Positions 34,209-43,107 of a DNA stretch of 64,000 nt are shown here, one piece after another; position 1 is the first letter of the stretch; each line of letters opens with the position of its first letter. This DNA comes from Actinoplanes sp. NBC_00393 (GTDB lineage: Bacteria; Actinomycetota; Actinomycetes; Mycobacteriales; Micromonosporaceae), in assembly GCF_036053395.1 (NCBI RefSeq), contig NZ_CP107942.1, forward strand, positions 7,396,501 to 7,460,500, read 5' to 3'. The translations under genes were made by a program, and so were the position numbers. A model generated the notes under the pieces. The model was given only the letters and a program-made list of their open reading frames with translations, searched no databases and was not told the DNA's origin.

Positions 34209-34583
34209 TCAGATCGCGAGCGGCTCGGGCGGCGGGTCGTCGTCCACCGCGTACAGCATGGGGTGCAGTGGCAGGAAGGTGTCCGGCTGCCGGCAGCGGG
34301 CCGGCGGCAGCAGGGACGAGCGGTGCTGAGGGTGTTCGCGGCAGTGCCGCAGCGCGCGGGCGACGGCGTCCTCGTGGTGCCGGCCGCCGCCGTACTCTCC
34401 GCAGCCGGCGCAGTCCCACCGCCAGAACGGCGCCCCCTCCTCGGAGGTGTGCCGCCGGATCTGCAGCGGCGCGCCCGCGCTCTGGCGGGCGGCCTCGAGG
34501 ATCGCAGGCATCTCCACGATCGGCGGCGGCCCCAGTGGCCGCCGCTGTCCACCGATGATCTCGGCCAGCACGTTGCTCGACAT
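34209..34583 (-). CDS. Hypothetical protein with a Cys/His cluster
   Basis: This 124-residue protein begins SSNVLAEIIGGQRRPLGPPP and contains WRWDCAGCGEYGGGRHHEDA followed by ALRHCREHPQH, a possible zinc-finger arrangement of C-x2-C and H/C ligands. The start at 34583 was chosen because the upstream extension of the frame overlaps the next gene. No family is recognised. It converges with malQ, 24 bp away. Confidence 0.55.
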   Translation of the reverse strand: MSSNVLAEIIGGQRRPLGPPPIVEMPAILEAARQSAGAPLQIRRHTSEEGAPFWRWDCAGCGEYGGGRHHEDAVARALRHCREHPQHRSSLLPPARCRQPDTFLPLHPMLYAVDDDPPPEPLAI

Positions 34584-34644
34584 GGTTTTCAGTGTGGAAC
34601 GTGCTTCATGAACCGTATGACGGTTTTGCGGAAAATAGCCACGT

Positions 34645-35898
34645 TTAGTGACCGGTGACGATCCCCAGCAAGGACGAGGGGACGCCGGGGAAGACGCCGG
34701 CCAGATCACCGACGCCGCAGCGGGCCCGGAGGATCTCGCCGATCACCGCCCGATAGTCGGTGGTCACCGCGAGGTCGCCGTCCCGCAGCGCGGCGGTGGT
34801 CAGGCCGGGCCATCGGCCGTACACCTTGCCGCCCTTGACGTTGCCGCCCAGCACGAACATCGCGTTGCCGTAGCCGTGGTCCAATCCGCCGGAGCCGTTC
34901 TGCGCGACCCGGCGACCGAACTCGCTGATGGTGATCAGCGTGACCCGGCGCATGCCCTCGGCGCCCAGATCGGCGGCGAACGCCGCCAGCGCCGAGGCGA
35001 GCAGCTTGAGCTGGTCGAACATCCGGCGGCCGGCCACCGCCGGGCCGAGGTTCTCGTGCATGTCCCAGTCGCCGGAGTCGACCGTCGCGCTCATCAGCCC
35101 GGCGTCGGACTTGATCAGCCGGGCCACGTCGCGCAGTGCCGCACCGAGTTCGGTGTCCGGATAGACCGCGCCGTTCGCCGGTGTGTAGCCCGCCGCCCGC
35201 AGCTTCGCGCCGCGGGTGAGCGCCCCGGTCAGCTGGGTCGCGGGGTCCGCCAGCGCGGCCGGGGCGCCGGCGTAGAGCGCCGCCATGGTGGCGCCGATCG
35301 GCCGGTCGGCCTGCTCACCGGTGAGCTGCAGGTCGTCGACCGCGGTCAGGCTCAGGTAGGGCGCGGCGCCGCTGAGCACGCGGGCCGGCCGGGCGGTGCC
35401 CATCGCGATCGCCTGGAACGGGTCGGTCGATCCGAGCGAGCCGAGCATCCGGTTCAGCCAGCCGGTCCGCAACGACGTGCCGGGGGCGGCCCGCTCCAGC
35501 TCCTCCATCGCGGAGAAGTGCGACCGGTTCGGCGCGGGCTGGCCGACCGCGTGCACCGCGGCGAGCTGCCCGCCGGTCCAATACGGCAGCAGCGGGGCCA
35601 GCGCGGGGTTCAGGCCGAAGAACGAGTCACCGCCGATGAGCTGGGATTTCGGTACGCCGATCCCGGGCCGCGCAGCGTAATAGGCGGCGTCGCCGGCCGG
35701 AACCACCGCGGACAGCCCGTCGAACCCGCCGCGCAACGAGACCAGTACGAGCACGTCACCGGCGTACGCGGGGTCGGCGGCGTACGCCACGCTGGTGTCG
35801 AGCCCCATCGCGGCGACACCGGCGCCGGCGAGCCCCGCCGCGAGCAGGCCGCGCCGCGACGTGGTGGCCTGGCGCAGGTCGTCACATCCGCAAGTCAT
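34645..35898 (-). CDS. DUF1501 family protein, TAT-exported
   Basis: The 417-residue protein begins with a twin-arginine signal (SRRGLLAAGLAGAGVAAMG) and belongs to DUF1501, a sulfatase-fold-like family; the blocks VLVLVSLRGGFDGLSAVVP, SGDWDMHENLG and TISEFGRRVAQNGSGGLDHG are characteristic. Such proteins are encoded next to DUF1800 partners in many bacteria, as here (stop of the partner five bases upstream). The activity is not established. Confidence 0.88.
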   Translation of the reverse strand: MTCGCDDLRQATTSRRGLLAAGLAGAGVAAMGLDTSVAYAADPAYAGDVLVLVSLRGGFDGLSAVVPAGDAAYYAARPGIGVPKSQLIGGDSFFGLNPALAPLLPYWTGGQLAAVHAVGQPAPNRSHFSAMEELERAAPGTSLRTGWLNRMLGSLGSTDPFQAIAMGTARPARVLSGAAPYLSLTAVDDLQLTGEQADRPIGATMAALYAGAPAALADPATQLTGALTRGAKLRAAGYTPANGAVYPDTELGAALRDVARLIKSDAGLMSATVDSGDWDMHENLGPAVAGRRMFDQLKLLASALAAFAADLGAEGMRRVTLITISEFGRRVAQNGSGGLDHGYGNAMFVLGGNVKGGKVYGRWPGLTTAALRDGDLAVTTDYRAVIGEILRARCGVGDLAGVFPGVPSSLLGIVTGH

Positions 35899-35903
35899 CG
35901 TGG

Positions 35904-37454
35904 TCACCTCAACGCGAAGGACGGGGAGTTGAGCAGCATCCCCATCAGGTACGGGAACATCCAGCCGACGGCCGGGTCGTTCGACTTGAGCGGCGAGGCC
36001 GGCGTCTTGCCGTAGAACGCGGCCAGCGCGGTGGTCTGCGCCGGAGTCGGCGCGATCCCGGTCAGCCGGATGCCGACGGCCGCGATCAGGGCGCCGTACG
36101 TGGCCGGCACCACCCCCACCATCCCGGTCGCCAGCGAAGCCGGTTTGACCAGCGTGTCCGGCCACCACCCGGCCGCGATGGAGAGGTGGAAGTTCCACCG
36201 CACCAGCAGACCGGACGGAGACGCCCAGGCGGCTGCCACGTCCGGGTAGCCGTTCGGCGGGCCCCAGAACAGCGGCGCCTGCCCGGCTTCACGGCACATC
36301 CAGTACAGGCTCTCCAGGAACTTGGTGCCGCTGGTCGCCGGGCCGTAGCCGAGCGTTCGTACGGTCGCGGCCAGGTCCTCGAAGGGGGTCCGGGTCTTGG
36401 CCCCGATCGAGGCCGCGAACTCGGCCGACGTGAACAGGGCCCGCAGCACCGGCGCGATCGCCGAGCCGTTGTCCAGGTAGATCTTGACCAGCGCGGTGAT
36501 CAGAGCGGCCGGCGGCTCGTCGGCGACGAACCGGACGCACAGCTTGGTGACGATCCGGCGGGCCGTCACCGGGTGCAGGGCCAGGTAGTCGATCATCGCC
36601 AGCGCGGCGCTGGCACCGCCGCCGGGAGTGGTGTTGGCGTGCTGGAAGGCCAGCACCCGGACCGCGCCGGTGGCGTGGATCGCGGAGTCGAATTTGAAGA
36701 GGCCGGTGGCGTGGTCGACGGTCAGGCCGGTGAGCAGCCGGGCCGCGTTCTGCACGTCCGCCTCGGTGTACGCCAGCCCGACCGTGTGCAGTTCGAGCAG
36801 CTCACGGCCGTAGTTCTCGTTCGGCGCCGCCTTCGTCGAGTACCGGTTGTCCAGGTAGGTCAGCATCGCCGGGTGCCGCGACGAGGCCTTCAACATGTCG
36901 GAGAACCTGCCGAGGGCGTACTTGCGGATCACGTTGCGGTCGTAATCGGCGCGACTGTCCCAGACGTCGCCGTACGGCGCGGTCACGTTGAGGTGGTTGC
37001 TCCAGAAGTCGACCATCACCTCGAACAGCTGCCGCTCGCTCCAGATCGCCCGGCCGACGGCGGCGAACCCGAGCTGCCACATCGGGTCCCAGCTGTACAG
37101 CTTGAGCTTGCCGGTGGACACCTGGCTGCGGATCTGGGCGATGGTCAGCCCGCTCAGCGGCAGCCGAGCGACGACACCGTCGGCCACCTTGTCGGGGATC
37201 GTGGCCGGGCTCAGCTGACGGTCCAGCCAGGCCGCGGCGCCCAGCTTGCGGATCTCGGCGATCGATGCCGGGCTCGGCCCGAAGGTGGCCCGGCGCAGCA
37301 GGTGCAGCAGCGGGTCGGCGGGCAGCAGAGAGGCCGGGCTCGACGAGGGGGCGGCGGTCGCCGGCATACCGGGGGCCAGCGTGACCGCCGCGCCGGCGGC
37401 CGCCATCCCGCCCACCACCGCGCGGCGGGTCACCGTCTGCTCGAATGCGTTCAC
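35904..37454 (-). CDS. DUF1800 family protein, TAT-exported
   Basis: This 516-residue protein has a twin-arginine signal (VTRRAVVGGMAAAGAAVTL) and the DUF1800 hallmarks: LLHLLRRATFGPSPA near the N-terminus, MVDFWSNHLNVTAPYGDVWD, and NENYGRELLELHTVGL. It forms a two-gene operon with the DUF1501 protein and the two are probably exported together. The start is a GTG; no strong ribosome site is visible. Function unknown. Confidence 0.88.
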   Translation of the reverse strand: MNAFEQTVTRRAVVGGMAAAGAAVTLAPGMPATAAPSSSPASLLPADPLLHLLRRATFGPSPASIAEIRKLGAAAWLDRQLSPATIPDKVADGVVARLPLSGLTIAQIRSQVSTGKLKLYSWDPMWQLGFAAVGRAIWSERQLFEVMVDFWSNHLNVTAPYGDVWDSRADYDRNVIRKYALGRFSDMLKASSRHPAMLTYLDNRYSTKAAPNENYGRELLELHTVGLAYTEADVQNAARLLTGLTVDHATGLFKFDSAIHATGAVRVLAFQHANTTPGGGASAALAMIDYLALHPVTARRIVTKLCVRFVADEPPAALITALVKIYLDNGSAIAPVLRALFTSAEFAASIGAKTRTPFEDLAATVRTLGYGPATSGTKFLESLYWMCREAGQAPLFWGPPNGYPDVAAAWASPSGLLVRWNFHLSIAAGWWPDTLVKPASLATGMVGVVPATYGALIAAVGIRLTGIAPTPAQTTALAAFYGKTPASPLKSNDPAVGWMFPYLMGMLLNSPSFALR

Positions 37455-37536
37455 GGGGGAATCTGTCGGAAGTTTCCGGTGTGATCGTTGGGTTCCCTGC
37501 GCCGTGCTACCGATCTGCTCCCTGGATACTGGCCGG

Positions 37537-38388
37537 ATGGCACAGCGCAGGACAGCCCGGCGGCGGGTGGAGACGGTCGCCTCGGGCGTCGCCGAGTTGG
37601 TTCCCGACCCGGACCGGGACACCGCGTGGACGCTGCTGCTCGATGGCGCGCCGCAGTCGCACGTCGACCTCGCCGACCCGACATACCTGCAGTTCGAGTA
37701 CGTGCGCCGGATGGCCGCGGCGATCGATCTGGCGGCGCCCGCGGGGCGGCCGCTGCGCGCCCTGCATCTGGGCGGCGGCGCGCTGACGCTGCCGCGCTAC
37801 CTCGCGGCCACCCGGCCGGGCTCGCCGCAGCGGGTGGTGGAGATCGACGGGCCGCTGGTGGAGCTGGTCCGGCAGGCACTGCCGCTCCCGGTCAATGCCA
37901 ATGTCCGGGTACGCGTAGCCGACGCTCGCGCCGCTGTCGAAGGAATGCGGGACGCCGGGTACGACCTGGTGGTCCTGGACGTGTTCGCCGGTGCCCGCAC
38001 CCCCGCCCACCTCGCGTCGGCCGAGTTCCTCCGGGAGGTGGCCCGCGTCCTCGACCCGGCCGGGTGGCTGATCGCGAACGTCGCCGACGGGCCCCCGCTC
38101 AAGCACGCCCGCAGCCAGGTCGCCACGATCCGGGCCGCGCTGCCCGACGCCTGCCTGATCGCCGACGCCGGGGTGCTGCGCGGGCGGCGCTTCGGCAACC
38201 TCGTGGTGCTCGCCGGGCGTACCCCGCCCCCGATCGCCGAGCTGACCCGCCGCGCCGCCGGGGACTGGTTCCCCGGACGGGTGGAGACCGACCTGGAGCG
38301 CTTCACCGGCGGGGCCGCGCCGGTGCCGGATGCCACCGCGGTTGCCTCCCCAGCACCGCCCGAAGGACTTTTCAGTAACCGAAAGTGA
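37537..38388 (+). CDS. Spermidine-synthase-like methyltransferase-fold protein
   Basis: The 283-residue protein has the spermidine synthase/SAM-dependent fold: LHLGGGALTLPRYLAATRPG for the nucleotide pocket, VVEIDGPLVEL for the acidic end of strand 2 and YDLVVLDVFAGARTP for strand 4. Actinobacteria carry many such aminopropyltransferase-like proteins without a speD gene, so a true polyamine role is uncertain. Start at the ATG at 37537. Confidence 0.82.
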   Translation: MAQRRTARRRVETVASGVAELVPDPDRDTAWTLLLDGAPQSHVDLADPTYLQFEYVRRMAAAIDLAAPAGRPLRALHLGGGALTLPRYLAATRPGSPQRVVEIDGPLVELVRQALPLPVNANVRVRVADARAAVEGMRDAGYDLVVLDVFAGARTPAHLASAEFLREVARVLDPAGWLIANVADGPPLKHARSQVATIRAALPDACLIADAGVLRGRRFGNLVVLAGRTPPPIAELTRRAAGDWFPGRVETDLERFTGGAAPVPDATAVASPAPPEGLFSNRK

Positions 38389-38546
38389 TGGTTGGATCGG
38401 CCGAAGGTGCACCTACGGTCACCGCGGCATGTCGATTTCCGGAAGTACAGTGTGATTCGCGTCGGGTGACTGGCGACACCGCCCGCGCCCGGCTGTAATC
38501 GTTGCGGCCGCGTTTACCGATCGCGGCGACCACGGGGAAGGCAACC

Positions 38547-39425
38547 ATGTTCCACCAGCACTTCCTGTCGGCGACGGGAACCGATCTCGGACCGCTGGAC
38601 AGCGGTGAGCGAGTGCTCTGGCAGGGCCACTGCGCCGTCGCGGAGTACGGATTCGACGAGGCGTCCTCACTGCCCCGCTGGACGCTGCCGGAGGAGACCG
38701 CGGTCCTCGTGACGGACCGCCGGGTGCGCTTTTCCCACGCGGGCGAAACGACGCAGAGTAGTGGCGAGCTGTTCTGGCTCTGGCCGCAGCACCTGCGCGT
38801 CCAGCCCGGCAACCGGGAGACCGGGCGCAACGCCACGGTCACCCAGATCCAGCTGGTCTGCACCGGCCCGGGCACGAGCTTCCCGGCGCTGGTCTTCGCC
38901 GGCGGCGACGTGACAAAGGTCAGCGACGCGGACCGGCTCGCCAATCTGCTACGGCAGGCGATCGCCCGGTTCCGGGTGGAGAACGCGGACGAGATCGGCG
39001 TGCCGGCGCCGCAGGCCCGGATGCTCTCCCGCCTGGTGATCGGCCCGGAGTTCAGCAACTACCAGGGCGGCGAGGGGCAGACCGTGACGCTGCTCGGCGC
39101 TGTGCCGGTGCCCGCTCCCGAGCCCGAGTACTTCTCCCCGCCCGTCTCGTCGGTTCCGGTCTCGGCCACACCGATCTCCGCGACCCCGGTCTCGGACAGC
39201 CGTGGTTACGTGGAACGCCCCGGGCTGGCCGCCGACGCGCTCCGCGCCGAGCAGGCGATCCGCGCCGAGCAGGACAGCCGGCACGCGGAACCCGATCTCG
39301 CCTCCCGCGCCGCGAGCCTGGCCGCCCGGGTGGCCAACCTCGTCTCCGCCGCCCCCGAGGAAAACGGTCAGAGCACCAACCTGTCGGCGTACCTGTCCGC
39401 GCCGCCGTCCGACGAGTACCGCTGA
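38547..39425 (+). CDS. Hypothetical actinobacterial protein, PH-like N-terminal region
   Basis: This 292-residue cytoplasmic protein begins FHQHFLSATGTDLGPLDSGE and has a beta-rich N-terminal half resembling bacterial PH-like domains (VLVTDRRVRFSH). A linker with repeated PVS/PIS motifs follows, then an Ala/Arg/Glu-rich helix (ALRAEQAIRAEQDSRH). GGGGAAGG lies before the ATG. No function can be assigned. Confidence 0.65.
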   Translation: MFHQHFLSATGTDLGPLDSGERVLWQGHCAVAEYGFDEASSLPRWTLPEETAVLVTDRRVRFSHAGETTQSSGELFWLWPQHLRVQPGNRETGRNATVTQIQLVCTGPGTSFPALVFAGGDVTKVSDADRLANLLRQAIARFRVENADEIGVPAPQARMLSRLVIGPEFSNYQGGEGQTVTLLGAVPVPAPEPEYFSPPVSSVPVSATPISATPVSDSRGYVERPGLAADALRAEQAIRAEQDSRHAEPDLASRAASLAARVANLVSAAPEENGQSTNLSAYLSAPPSDEYR

Positions 39426-39430
39426 GCTGA

Positions 39431-40648
39431 TCAGTTCGCCGTCGACGGCGCGAAACAGCGGCCCTCGGCGACCCGCTCGGTGTGCACCTGGTGTGCCCGG
39501 CGCAGCAGGTCCATCAGCTCGGACTCCTGGCGGATGCGGGCCCGGTACCGCTCCGGCAGCTGCCGCAGGTTCTCCTCCTCGACCAGCAGCCGGTGGTAGA
39601 TCTCGTCGCAGTAGTTCGGGTCGGTCTCGATGTCGAGGAACTCGTTGGCGTGCCGCCGGGCGTTCGAGACGTACGTCCGGGCGCGGCCCTTCGGGCTGAG
39701 CAGCGAAGCGATCACCGTGATCACCAGCACCGCGACGATGATCGCGAGAGAGACCGCGGTCGGGATCTCGGTCACGTGCACCGGCTCGCCGTCGTTGATG
39801 AACGGCACGTTGTTCTCGTGCAGGGCGTGCAGCACGAGCTTCACGCCGATCAGCGCGAGGATGGCGGCCAGCCCATAGGAGAGGTAGACGAGCCGGTCCA
39901 GCAGGCCGTCGATCAGGAAGTAGAGCTGCCGGAGCCCGAGCAGGGAGAAGGCGGTGGCGGTGAAGACCAGATAGACGTTCTGGGTGAGACCGAAGATCGC
40001 CGGGATCGAGTCCAGGGCGAAGAGGATGTCGGTGCCGCCGATCGCCACCATCACGAGCAGCATCGGGGTCAGCACCCGCTTACCGTCCTGATAGGTGAAG
40101 AGCTTGTCCCCGTCGTACTTGTCCGAGGTGTGCAGGAACCGCCGGGCCAGCCGGATGACGAAGTTGTTCGGCGGCTCGTCCTCGTCGTCGTGCTTCTCCC
40201 TCAGCAGGTTGCCCGCCGTGATCAGCAGGATCAGCCCGAAGATGTAGAAGATCCAGGCAAAGGAATTGATCAATGCCGCGCCGACGAGGATGAACCCGGT
40301 CCGGGCGAGCAGCGAGACCACGATGCCGAAGAGCAGCACCTTCTGCTGATCGGCTCGGGGCACCTTGAAACTGCTCATCAGCAGCAGGAAGACGAAGAGG
40401 TTGTCGACCGACAGCGCCTCCTCGGTCACATAGCCCGCGAAGTACTCCGCGCCCATGGTGGAGCCGCCGAACACCCACACCCCGACGCCGAACAGGATCG
40501 CAATCGAGACGTAGATCGACGTCCACAGTGCGGCCTCGCGCAACGTGGGGATGTGCGCTCGGCGTACATGGAAGAAGAAGTCGAAAAGCAGGAGACCGAC
40601 GATGCCCAGAACCGTCAGGACCCACACCGCACCGGATACCTGCTGCAT
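39431..40648 (-). CDS. TerC family membrane protein
   Basis: This 405-residue integral membrane protein has about nine helices and the TerC family signatures VTEEALSVDNLFVFLLLMSS and IGGTDILFALDSIPAIFGL with conserved acidic residues inside helices. TerC-family proteins export or shuttle metal ions, notably manganese. The C-terminal ~90 residues form a charged cytoplasmic extension (YCDEIYHRLLVEEENLRQLP). There are only nine bases between this gene and the upstream pentapeptide gene, so they are probably co-transcribed and no riboswitch can be present. Confidence 0.9.
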   Translation of the reverse strand: MQQVSGAVWVLTVLGIVGLLLFDFFFHVRRAHIPTLREAALWTSIYVSIAILFGVGVWVFGGSTMGAEYFAGYVTEEALSVDNLFVFLLLMSSFKVPRADQQKVLLFGIVVSLLARTGFILVGAALINSFAWIFYIFGLILLITAGNLLREKHDDEDEPPNNFVIRLARRFLHTSDKYDGDKLFTYQDGKRVLTPMLLVMVAIGGTDILFALDSIPAIFGLTQNVYLVFTATAFSLLGLRQLYFLIDGLLDRLVYLSYGLAAILALIGVKLVLHALHENNVPFINDGEPVHVTEIPTAVSLAIIVAVLVITVIASLLSPKGRARTYVSNARRHANEFLDIETDPNYCDEIYHRLLVEEENLRQLPERYRARIRQESELMDLLRRAHQVHTERVAEGRCFAPSTAN

Positions 40649-40657
40649 GCGCTCATC

Positions 40658-41419
40658 CTAGGGCTGATCGGCGTCGATCACCGCGGAGCGCAACTGGGAG
40701 GCGGTGAGAAATAGCGCACCATCGAGATTCGCGCCGCGCAGATCGGCGCCGCGCAGGTCCGCACCGGTGAAATCGGCCCGGCGCAGATCCGCGCCGCTCA
40801 GGACGGCGCCGATCAGCAGAGCGCCGCGGAAACTCGCCCCGCGCAGATCAGCGCCGCGCATGCGGCGGCCGATCAGCTGCGCTCCGGTGTGGTCCGGGCG
40901 GCGGCCACCGGCCCGGGACCGGGCCATCTCGCTCGCGCGCCGCAGCAGCGGATTGACCTTTCCCCGGTACGCGTCGACGTCGAGCGCCCGTAGCTCGGCG
41001 GGAGTGCCGGCGGCCAGCGCGTCGGTCTCGGCCAGGGCGGCACGCAGTTTCGGATGCAGGCGCTGCGCCTCGTCCAGGCGCAGCGCCTCGGTGAGGTACC
41101 ACATCAACTCGTGCAGTTGCCGCATCACCGGCAGCACAGCGAACATGTCACCGGCGATCTCCGGTGCGGACCGCCAGTCCCGGCCGCCGAACATTTCCTG
41201 GGTGATGCGCTGCCCGGCGCCGAAGCAATCGAACACGACGCAGCCCTTGAACCCGCGCCGGGGCAGTTCCTCGTGAATGCCACAGCGGAAGTCGTCTGTC
41301 AAATTTCGGCAAGGGCGCCCGGCCGGCTTGTCGATGGCGAAATCGGAAGATTTGGCGAAAGCCGGAGCCACGCAACAGAGCGCAGCGCAACGAACACAAT
41401 CGGCAGCCAGGCGGGTCAT
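40658..41419 (-). CDS. Pentapeptide-repeat protein with Cys-rich N-terminus
   Basis: The 253-residue protein ends with about ten A(D/N)Lxx-type pentapeptide repeats (GADLRGASFRGALLIGAVLS then GADLRRADFTGADL), which form a right-handed quadrilateral helix. The N-terminal half is cysteine-rich (DCVRCAALCC, FRCGIHEELPRRGFKGC), suggesting metal binding. Start at the ATG at 41419; further in-frame starts upstream give implausible sequence. Function unknown; it may act with the co-directional TerC gene. Confidence 0.8.
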   Translation of the reverse strand: MTRLAADCVRCAALCCVAPAFAKSSDFAIDKPAGRPCRNLTDDFRCGIHEELPRRGFKGCVVFDCFGAGQRITQEMFGGRDWRSAPEIAGDMFAVLPVMRQLHELMWYLTEALRLDEAQRLHPKLRAALAETDALAAGTPAELRALDVDAYRGKVNPLLRRASEMARSRAGGRRPDHTGAQLIGRRMRGADLRGASFRGALLIGAVLSGADLRRADFTGADLRGADLRGANLDGALFLTASQLRSAVIDADQP

Positions 41420-41705
41420 CTCATCCGTTTCCGTAGAACGTGGCGTCCGGGTCGCAGCAGTTCGAGCCATATCGGCGGGCTGACCGATTTTGCCGATATC
41501 ACCGGACACGCGCCCGTCAGACACCTTACCGACATCGTCCGGAAAGCCATTTCCGACTGCAAGTTCGATCACTTGCCCGCCTTGGGGACCACATTTCAAG
41601 GGACCAGCGGGTATGGTGCCGATCTGTGTGAACGATGACCATGACGGTGAATTCTCGCTAGTGTCACCGTTCGATCCTGGCGCGGGCGCCAACTGTGCTG
41701 CCCCC
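41420..41705. other. Spacer between divergent pentapeptide and lamin-tail genes
   Basis: Nearly 300 bp with no convincing gene. It must hold the two divergent promoters, but I see no clear consensus hexamers or operators. Confidence 0.4.
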
Positions 41706-41723
41706 ATGACGGAGGACCACTAC

Positions 41724-43007
41724 ATGCAGACACGACCGAAAACGATTTTCGGCGTAGGAACCGCTCTGGGTGTGCTCGTTACCGGCACCAGCCTGATGGG
41801 TGCGACGCCCGCGTTCGCAGCCGGCGAGCTGACCTTCGACAAGCCCACCGTCCCGACCGGCTTCGCCGAGGTGCAGCTCACCGGCACCGCGACCGCGGGC
41901 GCCGACGTCACCTTGCGCGAGCGTGCCTACGTCTGGCGCGGCGGTGCGACCACGGGCGCCGACCTCCCCGCGGCGACCGAGTACCAAGCGAGCATGCCGG
42001 TCACGGTCAAGGCGAACGCCCAGGGCCGTTGGACGATCTCCCGGTACATGGACTCGGGTTTCGTCTGGGCGGTCTCGTCCGGCACCGGCAACGACATCAC
42101 CTACTCGCCGATCGTCACGGCGCCGATGAAGGTCGGTGGGGCCTTCGAGGTGACCGCGGGCGCCAACAACGCCATCAGCTTCCGGTTCCACGCGAGCCCG
42201 GACCAGCCGTGGTTCCCGGTGACGATCCAGCGGCAGAACGGCAGCAGCTGGGTGGACGTCGCGTCGGGCTACACCGACGGCCCGCCCGGTGAGGGCAACG
42301 ACGAGCTGCCCGAGGGCGACGACGGCGACGGCGACGCCGAGTTCCAGGGCACGGCCGCCAACCAGCCGGCCGGCTCGCAGACCTACCGTGCGGTCGTGGC
42401 CGAGGCCGGCAACGCGGACTACGCCTCCGTGGCCAACCTGATCGAGAGCAACACCTTCACCGACACCGTCACGGTGAGCGGTACGGGTGGCGGCAACCCG
42501 AGCCCGAGCCCGAGCACGAGCTCCTCGCCGGCTCCGAGCTCGCCGGCGCCGAGCCCGAGCAAGCCGCCGACCAGCCCCACCCCGACCAAGCCGACCCCGA
42601 CTCCGACGAAGCCGCCCGTTCCGGCGGCGCCGGCGGCCGGTTCGGTGCAGTTCACCCGGATCTACTACAACTCCCCGGGCACGGACAAGAGGACGAACAA
42701 GAGCATCAACGGTGAGTACTTCCGCCTCACCAACAAGACCAAGAAGACGATCAACCTGATCGGCTGGACGGTCCGGGACCGCGCCGGGAACCTCTACCGG
42801 TTCACCAGCAACTACTACCTGGCCGCCGGCAACAGCACGATCGTGCACACCGGCAAGGGCTCGAACACGCGCACCGTCCGGTTCTGGGGCAAGACCAAGT
42901 TCGTCTGGAACAACGGCGGCGACGGCGCGACCCTGCGGACCTCCGGCGGCAAGACGATCGACACCTGCACCTGGAGCAAGCCCGGCAAGGGCTACACCAA
43001 CTGCTGA
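41724..43007 (+). CDS. Secreted lamin-tail-domain protein, copy 1
   Basis: The 427-residue protein has a signal peptide (TIFGVGTALGVLVTGTSLMG, cleaved near AFA-AG), a large beta-rich N-terminal region (ELTFDKPTVPTGFAEVQLTG), a Pro/Ser/Thr linker and a C-terminal lamin-tail (LTD) domain from about residue 310. The LTD includes GEYFRLTNKTKKTINLIGW, TVRDRAGNLYRF and KTIDTCTWSKPGKGYTNC with two cysteines. LTDs are beta-sandwich adhesion modules of secreted bacterial proteins. GGAGGA lies seven bases before the ATG. It is the first of three tandem paralogues. Confidence 0.88.
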   Translation: MQTRPKTIFGVGTALGVLVTGTSLMGATPAFAAGELTFDKPTVPTGFAEVQLTGTATAGADVTLRERAYVWRGGATTGADLPAATEYQASMPVTVKANAQGRWTISRYMDSGFVWAVSSGTGNDITYSPIVTAPMKVGGAFEVTAGANNAISFRFHASPDQPWFPVTIQRQNGSSWVDVASGYTDGPPGEGNDELPEGDDGDGDAEFQGTAANQPAGSQTYRAVVAEAGNADYASVANLIESNTFTDTVTVSGTGGGNPSPSPSTSSSPAPSSPAPSPSKPPTSPTPTKPTPTPTKPPVPAAPAAGSVQFTRIYYNSPGTDKRTNKSINGEYFRLTNKTKKTINLIGWTVRDRAGNLYRFTSNYYLAAGNSTIVHTGKGSNTRTVRFWGKTKFVWNNGGDGATLRTSGGKTIDTCTWSKPGKGYTNC

Positions 43008-43025
43008 TAGTCCGCCATATCGGCG

Positions 43026-43059
43026 ACTGCCCTCCGGGATCTCGGTCCCGGGGGGCAGT
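43026..43059 (+). terminator. Terminator after lamin-tail copy 1
   Basis: A 14-bp stem with one G-T pair (43026-43039 with 43046-43059) lies 18 bp past the stop; closely similar hairpins follow copies 2 and 3. Confidence 0.75.
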
Positions 43060-43107
43060 TCCTGATTCGTGACCGGCGGCGAACCACCCCTCGAAAAAGG
43101 AACCTCA

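Noticed and set aside
40649..40657. Manganese riboswitch upstream of the TerC gene
   Set aside because: Only nine bases separate it from the preceding gene, leaving no room for a riboswitch.
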